A stretch of 64,000 bases of DNA from Terrirubrum flagellatum (GCF_022059845.1 NZ_CP091851.1:2108001-2172000), one strand, 5' to 3'; numbered from the stretch's first letter, positions 7,631-17,046 are shown. Program-made: numbers and translations. The notes: a model not told the origin generated them from the letters alone.

Positions 7631-9431
7631 ACTCGTTGCGATGGAACGCGCGGGTTTCCGGACGCTTCGCGCGCAGCGCGCTGGTGGCGGCCTCATCCAC
7701 GACGCCGTCGGAGATCGCGACGCCATAAAGGATGCGCGCGGAGGCGACGCTGACGAAGCCGCCCAGCACGTCTTCGAGCACCGCTTCGGTGGGCCGATCG
7801 AAGGGATGGCCGTAGCCGCCTCCCCCGCCGGTCTCGATGCGCAGGATGTCGCCCTTCTTCAGCGCATTGCCATCTGAAAGCGGCGAGATCTGACGTTCGT
7901 CCGACGCGCCGGGATTGACGGTGACGCGGCCGACACCGCCAGCCATGCCGCCGGCGATGCCCCACGGCGGATTCTTCACGCTGTCGATGCGGACGCCCAG
8001 CATCGCGTCCTCGGCAAGAAATTCATATTCGCGCAGGATGCCGCATCCGCCGCGATATTGGCCTGCGCCGCCAGAGTCGCGCACGACGCCATAGGCGCGC
8101 AACCGCACGGGATAGCCGAGTTCGAGAAACTCGACCGGATAATTCTCCTGCGCGACAAAATAGACCGCGTCGATGCCGTCGGCGGTCGGGCGCGCGCCAT
8201 AGCCGACGCCGATCCCGTCCGCGAGCAGAAACGGCTCCAGCGCGCCGCTTTCCGCGCGATAGCGGCCGCGCATCAGCGTGATGACATAGGCGGAATGCGC
8301 GGCCGGCGCGCCGCCGCCTGCGACATTCACGAGGCCGTTCAGCGTCGCAAGCACGCGCATCATGGTGAGGCCGCGCATGCCGAGCGGCGCCGGCCATTTC
8401 GGCCAGAGCAGCGAACCCTCGCGCAATCTGACTTCGTCGAGCGCTTGCGGACCGCCGGCGTTGCACACCTGCGCGGGATCGCCGCCGAGATAGTAGAGGC
8501 CGAGCGCCATGCCGGGCACGCCGGGATTCATCAGGAAATTGACGGGTCCCGGCGCCTGATCGTCGGTCTCGGTCGCATCGAAGATAAAACGATCCTCGCC
8601 GTCCGCTCCCTTCTCGCGCGTCAGCGCGAAGCGGAGGCGATAGGGGCCGTGGCCGTGGCCATCGGAATCAATGGCGTCGGTGAATTTGTGCGTGCCGTAA
8701 TCGAACGTCTCCGCGAGCTTCTGGCGCACGAGGCGGCGCGTGCGCGCCAGCAACTGATCGAGCGCGTCCTGCACCACGTCGGCGCCGAAACGCACAAGAA
8801 TTTCCTCGACGCGCTTCACGCCGAGTTCGACGCTGGCCATCAGCGCGCGCATGTCGCCGAGGCTCTGGGCCGGAAAGCGCGAATTGCGATGGAAGATCGT
8901 GAGCGTCGCCTCGTTGGTCTTGCCCTGATCGATCAGCTTCGTCGGCGGCACGACGATGCCTTCCTGGAAGATGTCTGTCGTATCGGGACTGATCGAGCCC
9001 GGCCGCATGCCGCCGATGTCGGCGAAGTGCGCCCAGCCCATGACGAAGGCGCAGCGCCGCCCCTCGTGGAACACCGGCGCGATGAGCACCTGATCGTTGG
9101 AGTGGGAGACCGCGCCGCGCGAGCCGTAGCAGTCATTGTACCAGTAGAGATCGCCGGGCTTCATCGTCTCCAGCGGGAAGTGCTTGATGACAGGCCCGAC
9201 CATGTCGCCAAATACCGGCACCATGGAGCCAACCGCCATGACGCCCTGCGCGTCGAACAGGCCAGTGTAGAAATCCTTCTTCTCGCGGATGAAGGCTGAG
9301 ATCGCGGTGCGCTCGATCAGCGCTTCCATCTCGGCCTGCGCGGCGCGCACCGCGCCGCGGACGATTTCGAGCGTGACAGGATCGCAGACGCTGGCCGGCG
9401 GCGGGCGATCGGCGTCATGGGGCCTGAACAT
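7611..9431 (-). CDS. hyuB: Hydantoinase/oxoprolinase subunit B
   Basis: A 606-residue HyuB family protein. Typical blocks are DPVTLEIVRGAVRAAQAEME at the N-terminus, then SAFIREKKDFYTGLFDAQG, the metal-site segment DLYWYNDCYGSRGAVSHSND, and near the end GGGGGYGHPFDRP. It forms the partner of HyuA in an ATP-dependent ring-opening enzyme in the cytoplasm. It is the first gene of the minus-strand operon and its stop overlaps the hyuA start. Full length for the family and no anomalies. No transporter gene is in this operon within the window. Confidence 0.92.
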   Translation of the reverse strand: MFRPHDADRPPPASVCDPVTLEIVRGAVRAAQAEMEALIERTAISAFIREKKDFYTGLFDAQGVMAVGSMVPVFGDMVGPVIKHFPLETMKPGDLYWYNDCYGSRGAVSHSNDQVLIAPVFHEGRRCAFVMGWAHFADIGGMRPGSISPDTTDIFQEGIVVPPTKLIDQGKTNEATLTIFHRNSRFPAQSLGDMRALMASVELGVKRVEEILVRFGADVVQDALDQLLARTRRLVRQKLAETFDYGTHKFTDAIDSDGHGHGPYRLRFALTREKGADGEDRFIFDATETDDQAPGPVNFLMNPGVPGMALGLYYLGGDPAQVCNAGGPQALDEVRLREGSLLWPKWPAPLGMRGLTMMRVLATLNGLVNVAGGGAPAAHSAYVITLMRGRYRAESGALEPFLLADGIGVGYGARPTADGIDAVYFVAQENYPVEFLELGYPVRLRAYGVVRDSGGAGQYRGGCGILREYEFLAEDAMLGVRIDSVKNPPWGIAGGMAGGVGRVTVNPGASDERQISPLSDGNALKKGDILRIETGGGGGYGHPFDRPTEAVLEDVLGGFVSVASARILYGVAISDGVVDEAATSALRAKRPETRAFHRNEYVDALS

Positions 9432-9822
9432 CGGTCAATTCCCTGGCGAAGCGAGGCGCCGGCGCAGGATCGCGCCGGCGAAAAGGAAGGGCAAGGATGA
9501 CGCCATCCGCGGCGGCGCCGGGCGCGCTCGTATCATCAGGGAACGGCGGAGATCGCATGCGGGCGGAGTTGCAGAGCGAAACAGCGTTTCAGAGTCGCGC
9601 CAGTGTGAAACGGGCGCCGGCGCGCCCGCAACGCCTAATTTCGCATAGGACCCCCGTCGCAACGCCGGCCCGGGGAGCCAATAGGAAGCCCGCCTATCGG
9701 CCTCCCGGTCGGCGGCGGAAGAGCCAGCGGCCGCGCTCGTCTTCGCGATCCCCGGCGAATCGCGGGGCGCGGCAGGGCCTTCTGCGGCTAGGTCGGCCCT
9801 ATTTAATTTGCCTTGGGAAAGC
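9432..9822. other. Gene-free stretch with a strong hairpin near 9664-9713
   Basis: No convincing gene. The stretch should hold the hyuB promoter. A nested inverted repeat spans about 9664-9713: GGGGAGCC, then ATAGG with a seven-base loop and CCTAT, then GGC and CTCCCGG. It has no T-run. Small open frames here have atypical composition and no ribosome-binding site. Confidence 0.4.
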
Positions 9823-10254
9823 TCATTCGGCCGCAGCGATACGAATAGGACGCGTTCCGACCGGAGCGCCGGTCGCGCGATCGATGGTGACGGGATCGAT
9901 CTCCGTTCCCGTCTCGGCGTCGAAGAACCGGGTCACCTTGCCCCCGCCGCGATGCTTGCGTCCCCACGCGCCGATCGCAAACAGCACTGGCAGAAAGTCG
10001 CGGCCGGCTTCCGTGAGCACATATTCGTCCCGTGGCGGGCGGTCGGAATAGCGGCGTTTCTCCAGCATCCCCTCGTCTGTCAGGGCTGAAAGCCGTCCCG
10101 TCAGCATCGTCGGGGCGATCCCGAGGCTCTTACGGAAATCATCGAAGCGGGTCAGCCCGGCATGGGCGTCGCGCATGATCAGCACGCTCCATGCGTCACC
10201 CACAAGCGCCAGGCTCCGAGCGATCAGACATGGCTGGTCCGAAAGATTTTTCAT
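9823..10254 (-). CDS. HxlR-family transcriptional regulator
   Basis: A 143-residue winged-helix regulator: NLSDQPCLIARSLALVGDAW, LIMRDAHAGLTRFDDFRKSLGI, LTGRLSALTDEGMLEKRRYS and RDEYVLTEAGRDFLPVL follow the HxlR pattern. Cys9 in QPC matches the conserved N-terminal cysteine through which relatives such as YodB and QorR sense quinones or oxidants. The frame is open to 10326, but the family begins at MKNLSDQPC, so ATG 10254 is preferred (ATG 10260 is possible). It is divergent from an SDR and a QOR-type reductase, with a palindrome between them. It likely represses itself and both neighbours until an electrophile or quinone appears; this is inference from family and context. Confidence 0.88.
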   Translation of the reverse strand: MKNLSDQPCLIARSLALVGDAWSVLIMRDAHAGLTRFDDFRKSLGIAPTMLTGRLSALTDEGMLEKRRYSDRPPRDEYVLTEAGRDFLPVLFAIGAWGRKHRGGGKVTRFFDAETGTEIDPVTIDRATGAPVGTRPIRIAAAE

Positions 10255-10277
10255 GTCCATATCTTTTTGGTAGTGAC

Positions 10278-10298
10278 TTACTATCGATTTGATAGTAA
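10278..10298. promoter_or_regulatory. Probable HxlR operator
   Basis: Perfect 8-bp inverted repeat TTACTATC-GATTT-GATAGTAA centred between the divergent HxlR and SDR genes. TACT...AGTA half-sites are typical of HxlR/YodB-type operators. A second, overlapping TAGT...ACTA pair starts at about 10271. Both divergent promoters must lie here. Confidence 0.8.
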
Positions 10299-10343
10299 CA
10301 GACGGTTCGTCGATGTTCCACGACAAAATGAAGGCCGAAAACG

Positions 10344-11159
10344 ATGAGCAAGACAGAACGCGGCGTCGCCCTGGTCACGGGCGCCTCCTCCGGCATCGGA
10401 CTGGCGACGGCGCGGGCGTTGCGGCGCGACGGCTACCGCGTCTTCGGCACGAGCCGAAAACCAATGCCCGACACCTCGGACGGGATCACGATGCTGACCT
10501 GCGACGTGATCGACGATGCATCCGTGCAGAGCGTCGTCGACGAAGTTGTGAGCCGCGCGGGGCGGATCGATCTTCTCGTCAACAATGCCGGGATCGGACT
10601 GCTCGGCGGCGCTGAGGAATCCACGACGGCGCAGGCGAAAGCCGTGTTCGACGTGAACGTGTTCGGCGTCATCCGAATGACGAATGCGGTCCTGCCAGTG
10701 ATGAGACGGCAGCGTAGCGGCCGGATCGTCAATCTCAGCTCCATCCTCGGGCTGATCCCCGCTCCCTATAACGCGCTGTACGCGTCGACCAAGCACGCCA
10801 TCGAAGGCTATTCGGAGTCTCTCGACCACGAAGTGCGAACGCAGGGCGTCCGTGTCGTGCTTGTCGAGCCCGGCGTGACCCGCACGTCCTTCGAAGAGAA
10901 CATCACGCGACCGGACCGGTCCCTCGCCATCTACGATGCGGCTCGCGCGGACGCCGGGAAACTGATGCGCGAGATCGTCGCGAAGGGCGACGCGCCCGAG
11001 GTGGTCGCCGAAGCCGTCGTAAGAGCCGCCAACGCGGCGGCGCCGAAACGACGCTACACCGCCGGAAAAGTCGCGGCGCAGGTCCGCTTCATGCGCCGCT
11101 TCCTGCCGGAGTCCTTCGTCGACAGGAACCTTCGGAAATTCAACGGGCTTCCCGGTTGA
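10344..11159 (+). CDS. SDR-family NAD(P)-dependent oxidoreductase
   Basis: A 271-residue classical short-chain dehydrogenase: cofactor loop TGASSGIG at residues 14-21, LVNNAGIG, catalytic Ser in NLSS, and YASTK carrying the catalytic Tyr and Lys. The C-terminal extension after residue 190 (RADAGKLMREI) is like that of the retinol-dehydrogenase-like SDRs. It reduces or oxidises a carbonyl or alcohol with NAD(P). It is the first gene after the HxlR operator and sits 49 bp upstream of the QOR-like gene, so the two form an operon probably induced by reactive carbonyls or quinones. Confidence 0.88.
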   Translation: MSKTERGVALVTGASSGIGLATARALRRDGYRVFGTSRKPMPDTSDGITMLTCDVIDDASVQSVVDEVVSRAGRIDLLVNNAGIGLLGGAEESTTAQAKAVFDVNVFGVIRMTNAVLPVMRRQRSGRIVNLSSILGLIPAPYNALYASTKHAIEGYSESLDHEVRTQGVRVVLVEPGVTRTSFEENITRPDRSLAIYDAARADAGKLMREIVAKGDAPEVVAEAVVRAANAAAPKRRYTAGKVAAQVRFMRRFLPESFVDRNLRKFNGLPG

Positions 11160-11208
11160 GCTTGCATCGCCGCATTGCCGGCTCGCCACAGAAACGAAAG
11201 TCAGTCCG

Positions 11209-12210
11209 ATGAAATCATTCCTGATCGATCGCTACAGGAAAGGCGGCGCCCTGCGGCTCGGAGAAAGTCCCGAACCGGAGTTGCGTGAGAGCGACGTCAT
11301 GGTCGAGATTCATGCCGCCGGCGTGAACCTTCTCGACAGCAAGATCAGGGACGGAGAGTTCAAGCTGATCCTGCCCTACCGCCTCCCACTGGCGCTGGGC
11401 AATGATGTCGCGGGCGTCGTGGTCCGGGTCGGGGCCAATGTTCGGCGATTCAGGCCCGGCGACGAGATCTATGCGCGTCCGGCCCAGGATCGCATCGGAA
11501 CGTTTGCTGAGCACATCGCCATGGACGAGGCCGATGTGGCGATGAAGCCGAGCAATCTCACGATGAACGAGGCCGCATCCATTCCGCTTGTCGCCCTGGC
11601 GGCATGGCAGGCGCTGGTGGAGCGGGCGAATTTGCAGAAGGGGCAAAAGGTTCTGATCCATGCCGGCTCGGGCGGTGTGGGCACGATCGCGATCCAGCTC
11701 GCCAAGCATCTCGGGGCCTATGTGGCCACCACCACGAGCACGGCAAATGTCGCTCTTGTGAAAAGTCTCGGCGCGGACGTCGTGGTCGACTACAAGAGGG
11801 ATGACTTCGAGAAAGTGTTACAGGGCTACGATGTCGTGCTGAACAGCCTCGGGAAGGACACGCTGGAGAAATCGCTCGCTGTGCTGAAACCGGGCGGGAA
11901 GCTGATCTCGATTTCCGGTCCGCCCGATCCGGACTTCGCGAGGGAGAACGGCTCCGGCTGGCTGCTTCAACAGGTCATGCGCCTGCTGAGTTCTGGCGTC
12001 AGGAGAAAATCGAAACGCCGGGGGATCAGCTATTCGTTTCTCTTCATGACAGCGAATGGCGGACAACTCGGAAAGATCACCTCCTTGATCGAGGCGGGCG
12101 ACATACGCCCGGTGATGGACCGGGTCTTCCCGTTCGAGAAGACCAACGAGGCTCTGGCCTATGTCGAAACGGGTCGCGCGAAGGGGAAGGTCGTCGTCAC
12201 CATGAAGTGA
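11209..12210 (+). CDS. NADP-dependent quinone oxidoreductase-like MDR protein
   Basis: A 333-residue medium-chain reductase of the zinc-independent quinone oxidoreductase group. Visible features: N-terminal GroES-like domain with ALGNDVAGVVVRVG, then ASIPLVALAAWQAL and the Rossmann loop IHAGSGGVGTIAIQLAKHLG. It ends in ALAYVETGRAKGKVVVTMK. No structural or catalytic zinc cysteines are present. It would transfer hydride from NADPH to quinones or enones in the cytoplasm. Co-transcribed with the upstream SDR under the HxlR operator, which fits a detoxification role. Confidence 0.88.
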   Translation: MKSFLIDRYRKGGALRLGESPEPELRESDVMVEIHAAGVNLLDSKIRDGEFKLILPYRLPLALGNDVAGVVVRVGANVRRFRPGDEIYARPAQDRIGTFAEHIAMDEADVAMKPSNLTMNEAASIPLVALAAWQALVERANLQKGQKVLIHAGSGGVGTIAIQLAKHLGAYVATTTSTANVALVKSLGADVVVDYKRDDFEKVLQGYDVVLNSLGKDTLEKSLAVLKPGGKLISISGPPDPDFARENGSGWLLQQVMRLLSSGVRRKSKRRGISYSFLFMTANGGQLGKITSLIEAGDIRPVMDRVFPFEKTNEALAYVETGRAKGKVVVTMK

Positions 12211-12291
12211 CGACTGAGGTCAACAGAAGCAAACGGCATTCGTTGCTTGCGGCAGCCGTCATCCTTTGGCTGTGATGAGTGAGCCCCGAGT

Positions 12292-13581
12292 CTAGCGCAC
12301 GCCGAGACGGCGGCAGCCCCACAGGCTCAGGATGCTGAGAATGATCACGCCGGTGAGATAGAGACCCGGGCTGGTCGGGTCCTTGGTTTGCGCGACGAGG
12401 AAACCGGCGATCAACGGCGTGACGCCGCCAAACAGGAGCTGGCCGAGCACATAGGCGATCGAAATGCCCGTGGTTCGCCGCCGCACCTGAAAGAGCTCCG
12501 AGAGGAGGCTCGGGGCGGTGGCGAAGTAGCCGCTGTAGAGCACGAAGGCGAGCAAGGCCTGCGTCGCGATCAGCTTCGGCAGGGTTGGCGCGCCCACCAG
12601 CCAGAGAAACAGCGGATAGGTCATCAGCAGCCCGATCACGGCGAAAAAGCCCATCACCGGAATCCGGCCGAGCCTGTCTGAGAGATGGCCGAAGATCATC
12701 GGCGCGATCGAGTTGATGCTGCTCGCGACCAGCGTGCCGATCAGCGCCTGTGACGGCGACAGCCCGAGGCTCGTATTGGCGAAGGTCGGCATGTACTGGT
12801 TCATGAAGCTGCCGGCCGCGCCGGCGGCGACGATGCCAGCGCCAAGCAGGATGCGCGACTTGTCATGGGTCGCGACCTCGCGCAGCGGCTGCGCGTTTTC
12901 TTCCTTCGCTGCGGCGAACTCAGGGCTCTCTTCAGCCTTGCGGCGGATGTACCAGGCGACAGGCCCGATCATCATTCCAATCACGAATGGAATACGCCAA
13001 CCCCAGGCCAGCACCTGATCGGGCGCGAGCGACGTATTGACGATGTAGGCGATCAGCGAAGCCATGAAGACGGAGAAGCCCGACGCCGCCCATTGAATGC
13101 TGGCGTAGAAGCCGCTGCGCTTCGGGTCCTGCTCCGCAAGCAATGCGGTCGCGCTGCCGAATTCACCGCCGGCGGAAAAACCTTGAATCATCCGCGCGAT
13201 GATGAGCATGACGGGCGCAGCGATGCCGATCGTCGCGTAAGTCGGCAGCAGCGCCGTGACGCCGGTGCCGAGCATCATCAGGCCAGCCGAGAGCACCATC
13301 GCCGGCTTGCGCCCGGCGCGATCGGCGTAGCCGCCGATCACGATCGCGCCAAGCGGGCGCACGAGCCACGCGCTGGCGAAGGTTCCGAGACTCAACAGCA
13401 ACGAAACGGTGGGATCAGAGGTCGGGAAAAATTGCTTCGAGAAGGTCGTGACGAACATCGCGTAGATCGCGAGATCGTACCACTCGAAGACCGCGCCGAT
13501 GCTGGTCGCGATGATGGTGCGCCAGCTCGCCTTGCGGCCCGCTACGCCCTGAGCTGATTGCGATGATGCGATGTCGTGCAT
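12292..13581 (-). CDS. MFS transporter, metabolite:H+ symporter type
   Basis: A 429-residue, 12-helix permease like the MHS group (shikimate, alpha-ketoglutarate and proline/betaine carriers). Signatures: the opening IGAVFEWYDLAIYAMF, RPLGAIVIGGYADRAGRKPA between helices 2 and 3, and IARMIQGFSAGGEFGSATALLAEQ. The frame runs to 13764, but the family starts with the short MHDIASSQ segment, so ATG 13581 is used. It converges with the QOR gene and has no evident pathway partner. Substrate is probably a small organic acid; not determinable. Confidence 0.87.
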   Translation of the reverse strand: MHDIASSQSAQGVAGRKASWRTIIATSIGAVFEWYDLAIYAMFVTTFSKQFFPTSDPTVSLLLSLGTFASAWLVRPLGAIVIGGYADRAGRKPAMVLSAGLMMLGTGVTALLPTYATIGIAAPVMLIIARMIQGFSAGGEFGSATALLAEQDPKRSGFYASIQWAASGFSVFMASLIAYIVNTSLAPDQVLAWGWRIPFVIGMMIGPVAWYIRRKAEESPEFAAAKEENAQPLREVATHDKSRILLGAGIVAAGAAGSFMNQYMPTFANTSLGLSPSQALIGTLVASSINSIAPMIFGHLSDRLGRIPVMGFFAVIGLLMTYPLFLWLVGAPTLPKLIATQALLAFVLYSGYFATAPSLLSELFQVRRRTTGISIAYVLGQLLFGGVTPLIAGFLVAQTKDPTSPGLYLTGVIILSILSLWGCRRLGVR

Positions 13582-13714
13582 ATGCCCCCGATGACGCGCC
13601 AGAGAAGCGCGCCGACGGAGCGCAGGCAAGGATCGCGCCGGAAAGAGCTGTGAGGATTGGGCCCGGCGGACGCAGGGTCCGGCGCGTTTCAGCGGCGCCG
13701 GCTGGAAGTCTTCG

Positions 13715-14017
13715 TCAGGCCGCCTTGTCGAGCAACACGACGACTTGCGTCGCCTCGCGCTCATGCGGCGCCAGGCTTGTATGATTTTCGTCGAGCCAGC
13801 GGGCGAGCTTGACGACTTGCCCTACCTTTTGTCCCGCCTTGCCGTCTTCCGATTTCGAGCTCATCGGCTCGACGATGGCGAGGCCGTCGCCATTGATGAA
13901 AAAGGTGTGGTCGCCGAAAAGCTCGGTGAAGCGCGACATCACGGGATGGCTGTCGGGGACGACGCGGGCGTCAAACTGGGTCAGCGTGTGTTCGATGCGT
14001 GTTGGCGTCAGCTTCAT
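13715..14017 (-). CDS. Conserved hypothetical protein, 100 aa
   Basis: Start ATG 14017 is preceded by an excellent AAAGGAGA site, which rules out the longer frame to 14062. The product is soluble, with a mixed alpha/beta pattern: HTLTQFDARVVPDSHPVMSR, then ELFGDHTFFINGDGLAIVEP, and a charged tail. No family recognised. It follows nuoD by 48 bp on the same strand and is probably co-transcribed with it. Confidence 0.75.
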   Translation of the reverse strand: MKLTPTRIEHTLTQFDARVVPDSHPVMSRFTELFGDHTFFINGDGLAIVEPMSSKSEDGKAGQKVGQVVKLARWLDENHTSLAPHEREATQVVVLLDKAA

Positions 14018-14065
14018 GGCAATCTCCTTTGACTTGAGAGCCGCCGGCGACGGGCGGCGCATTCT

Positions 14066-15256
14066 TCATCGATCGATTTCGCCGAAGACGATGTCGAGCG
14101 ATCCGATGATCGCCGACACGTCAGCGAGCATGTGTCGTCGCGCGAGGAAATCCATCGCCTGGAGATGCGCGAAGGATGGCGCGCGTATCTTGCAGCGATA
14201 GGGACGGTTCGACCCGTCGGATACGAGATAGACGCCGAATTCGCCTTTCGGCGCTTCGACGGCGGCATAGACTTCGCCGGCGGGCACACGATGCCCTTCG
14301 GTGTAGAGCTTGAACTGCTCGATCATCGCCTCCATCGAGCGCTTCATTTGCGGCCGGCTGGGCGGCACGATCTTGTGGTCCTGTGCGATGGAGGGGCCCT
14401 GCCCTTCCGGCGCGCGCAGTTTTTCAATGCACTGCCTCATGATGCGCACAGACTGGCGCATTTCCTCCATGCGGATGAGATAGCGGTCGTAGCAATCGCC
14501 GTTCTTGCCAACGGGGATATCGAAATCCATCTCCTCATAACATTCATAAGGCTGCGATTTCCTGAGATCCCATGCGGCGCCGGAGCCGCGCGTCATCACG
14601 CCCGAAAATCCCCACGCCCATGCATCCTCAAGAGAAACAACGCCAATATCGACGTTTCTCTGCTTGAAGATGCGGTTCTCCGTCAGAAGCTCTTCGAGAT
14701 CATCGCAAAAGACGAGGAAGGGATCGCAGAACGCCTCGATATCGTCGATCAGGTCCGGCGGAAGGTCCTGATGGACGCCACCGATCCGGAAATAATTCGC
14801 AGGCATGCGCGCGCCCGAAGCGCGCTCATAGAAGATCATCAGCTTCTCGCGCTCCTCGAAGCCCCAGAGCGGTGGCGTCAGCGCGCCGACATCGAGCGCC
14901 TGCGTGGTGATATTGAGCAAGTGAGAAAGCAGTCGACCGATTTCCGAATAAAGCACGCGAATGAGCTGGCCGCGTTTCGGAACGCTAAGACTGAGCAGCT
15001 TTTCCGCCGCAAGACAGAATGAATGCTCCTGATTCATCGGCGCGACGTAGTCCAGGCGATCGAAGTAAGGCAGCGCCTGAAGATAGGTCTTGTTCTCGAT
15101 CAGCTTTTCGGTGCCACGATGGAGAAGGCCAATATGCGGATCGATGCGATTGACCACTTCGCCATCGAGTTCGAGCACAAGGCGCAGCACGCCATGCGCC
15201 GCCGGATGTTGCGGGCCGAAATTGATCGTGAAGTCGCGGATCGCGGACTGGACCAT
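14066..15256 (-). CDS. nuoD: NADH-quinone oxidoreductase subunit D (49-kDa), orphan copy
   Basis: A full-length 396-residue NuoD. It carries the hallmarks of the quinone-site subunit of complex [61 protein letters not shown] and the terminal [12 protein letters not shown]. It would sit in the peripheral arm next to NuoB, helping form the quinone pocket. GAGG lies before ATG 15256. Unusually, no other nuo gene is nearby: the neighbours are an Old Yellow Enzyme upstream and a 100-residue unknown downstream. Either it is a second copy or the nuo genes are dispersed in this genome; the window cannot decide. Confidence 0.93.
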   Translation of the reverse strand: MVQSAIRDFTINFGPQHPAAHGVLRLVLELDGEVVNRIDPHIGLLHRGTEKLIENKTYLQALPYFDRLDYVAPMNQEHSFCLAAEKLLSLSVPKRGQLIRVLYSEIGRLLSHLLNITTQALDVGALTPPLWGFEEREKLMIFYERASGARMPANYFRIGGVHQDLPPDLIDDIEAFCDPFLVFCDDLEELLTENRIFKQRNVDIGVVSLEDAWAWGFSGVMTRGSGAAWDLRKSQPYECYEEMDFDIPVGKNGDCYDRYLIRMEEMRQSVRIMRQCIEKLRAPEGQGPSIAQDHKIVPPSRPQMKRSMEAMIEQFKLYTEGHRVPAGEVYAAVEAPKGEFGVYLVSDGSNRPYRCKIRAPSFAHLQAMDFLARRHMLADVSAIIGSLDIVFGEIDR

Positions 15257-15422
15257 GTCGCCTCTTCGCGTGACGCTGCGAAGCGATGCCTGTCCCCCTT
15301 GGATTCAATGTGGAGTAAGCGCGGCGAATGCGGCGCTGCGCTGTCGCCGACAAGGCCTTTCGATGTTTCCCGCCCGCAAATTCAAAACGGCGCATCGCCG
15401 CTTGAGTAAGTCCGGCGGAAGC

Positions 15423-16544
15423 CTATTGCGCAGCGAGCGCGCGGCTCTCGGGACGCGCCAGCGCGGCGCCAGGCCAAAGCTTCGGCGCGACGCGCGCATA
15501 TTGCGGCGGACGCGCGATCTCGACGCCCAGCTTCTCCGCGGCGTGCCAGCCCCAGCGCGGATTGTCGAGCACGGCGCGCGCGATCGCCGCCTGATCGGCC
15601 GCGCCCGACGTGATGATCGCGTTGGCTTGCTCAGGCTCGACGATCATGCCGACGGCGCTGACAACGATATCGGGAACCGCCTGCTTCACTGCGGTCGCGA
15701 ACTTCACCTGATAGCCGGGCCCCACCTCGATGCGCGCTTTCGGCGACGCGCCGCCGCTCGACACGTCGACGAAGGACGCGCCACGCGCCTTGAGGCCTTT
15801 CGTCAGCGCAATGGCGTCGGCGACGGTGACGCCGCCTTCGATCCAGTCATGGCCGGTGATGCGCGCGCCCCAGGCGATATGGGCAGGCGTCTCTTTCGCG
15901 ACGGCCTCGGCGACCGCCAGCGGAAACGCCAGCGGATCGCCCCATTTGTCTTTCCGCTGGTTGGTCACAGGCGAGAAGAAGGCGTGCATGAGATAGCCAT
16001 GCGCCATGTGAAGCTGGATGACATCAAAGCCGGCGCGCACGGCCCTTTTCGTCGCGACGCCGAACGCCGCGATGACGCGCGCGATGTCCTCTTCGTCCAT
16101 CTCCTTCGGCGTCGGCCAGCCCTCGTCGAACGGAATGGGCGACGGACCAATAGCGCGCCAGGGGTCCTGATCGGGACGAAGCCAGCTTCCACCCTCCCAC
16201 GGGCGCTGCGCCGACGATTTGCGGCCGGCATGGGCGAGCTGGACGCCGAACTTCACGCCCGGCAGCGCGACCGCCTTGGCGGCCGACAGCACGCGATGGG
16301 CGGCGCGCTCATTGGCGTCGGAGTAGAGACCGACGCAGCCATGGCCGATGCGGCCGATGCGCTCGACGTCCGTCATTTCGACGACGACGAGGCCGGCGCC
16401 GGACATGGCGAGCATCGGCCAATGCTGGAGATGCCAGTCGCTGACGCAGCCGTCATTGGCGGAATACTGGCACATGGGAGCGATCGCGATGCGGTTGGGA
16501 ACGCGCACGGGACCGATGTCGAGGGGATCGAAGAGATGAGGCAT
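15423..16544 (-). CDS. NADH:flavin oxidoreductase, Old Yellow Enzyme (YqjM-like)
   Basis: A 373-residue FMN TIM-barrel ene-reductase. YqjM-type marks are APMCQYSA (the cysteine that tunes FMN), QLAHAGRKSS, and QLHMAHGYLMHAFFSPVTN holding the substrate-binding His pair. ITGHDWIEGG follows, and a phosphate-binding VSAVGMI segment comes late. It reduces activated C=C bonds of enones or quinones with NAD(P)H. It is read alone on the minus strand, 166 bp before nuoD. Full length, no anomalies. Confidence 0.92.
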   Translation of the reverse strand: MPHLFDPLDIGPVRVPNRIAIAPMCQYSANDGCVSDWHLQHWPMLAMSGAGLVVVEMTDVERIGRIGHGCVGLYSDANERAAHRVLSAAKAVALPGVKFGVQLAHAGRKSSAQRPWEGGSWLRPDQDPWRAIGPSPIPFDEGWPTPKEMDEEDIARVIAAFGVATKRAVRAGFDVIQLHMAHGYLMHAFFSPVTNQRKDKWGDPLAFPLAVAEAVAKETPAHIAWGARITGHDWIEGGVTVADAIALTKGLKARGASFVDVSSGGASPKARIEVGPGYQVKFATAVKQAVPDIVVSAVGMIVEPEQANAIITSGAADQAAIARAVLDNPRWGWHAAEKLGVEIARPPQYARVAPKLWPGAALARPESRALAAQ

Positions 16545-16779
16545 GCGTAAGAGCTAGCAAACTCCCCGCCGGGACAGAACAGCGCCGGGCGCGCAGGCGG
16601 CGCGTCGTCAGACGCATAAGGAGCCAGCGTCAGTTCCCGTGGAGACACCGGCTTTCGGCCCCGTGCGCCGGCGCACCGCGGCCGGAGGAGCGCCGGCTTA
16701 GGTTCTCTCCATCGACGGACGCAACGTCCGACAACGCAATCGGCAGGGCGCTCGATGGCCCGCCTCACAGGAGACTGCC

Positions 16780-17046
16780 ATGTTCAGGAAGACCCTCGCC
16801 GCCACGATCGCTGCCGCCGCCCTCGCCGGCGCCACCATGACCTCCACCACCTCGGCCGAAGCCCGCTGGTATCGCCATGGCGGCTACGCCGGCGGCGCCA
16901 TTGCGGCCGGCATCATCGGCGGCCTCGCGCTCGGCGCGATCGCGGCGTCCGCGGCCCAGCCGGTCTACGCCTGCTCGATCGAGCGCCGCCCGGTCTTCAA
17001 CCGCTTCGGCGACTTCGTCGGCTATCGCAACGTCCGCGTTTGCTGA
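16780..17046 (+). CDS. Small secreted or membrane-anchored Gly/Ala-rich protein, 88 aa
   Basis: AGGAG seven bases before the ATG supports the start. The N-terminus is a signal peptide (RKTLAATIAAAALAGA) with likely cleavage around AEARW. A second hydrophobic Gly/Ala segment (GGAIAAGIIGGLALGAIAA) follows, then a short cysteine-containing tail ending in VRVC. Proteins of this pattern (HGGY..GGA..GGLALGA) are common small envelope proteins in Hyphomicrobiales; function unknown. A strong terminator follows. Confidence 0.8.
   Translation: MFRKTLAATIAAAALAGATMTSTTSAEARWYRHGGYAGGAIAAGIIGGLALGAIAASAAQPVYACSIERRPVFNRFGDFVGYRNVRVC

Noticed and set aside
8058-9299. Plus-strand open frame of 413 codons
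   Set aside because: Antisense to hyuB and without motifs; the hyuB family match is clear.
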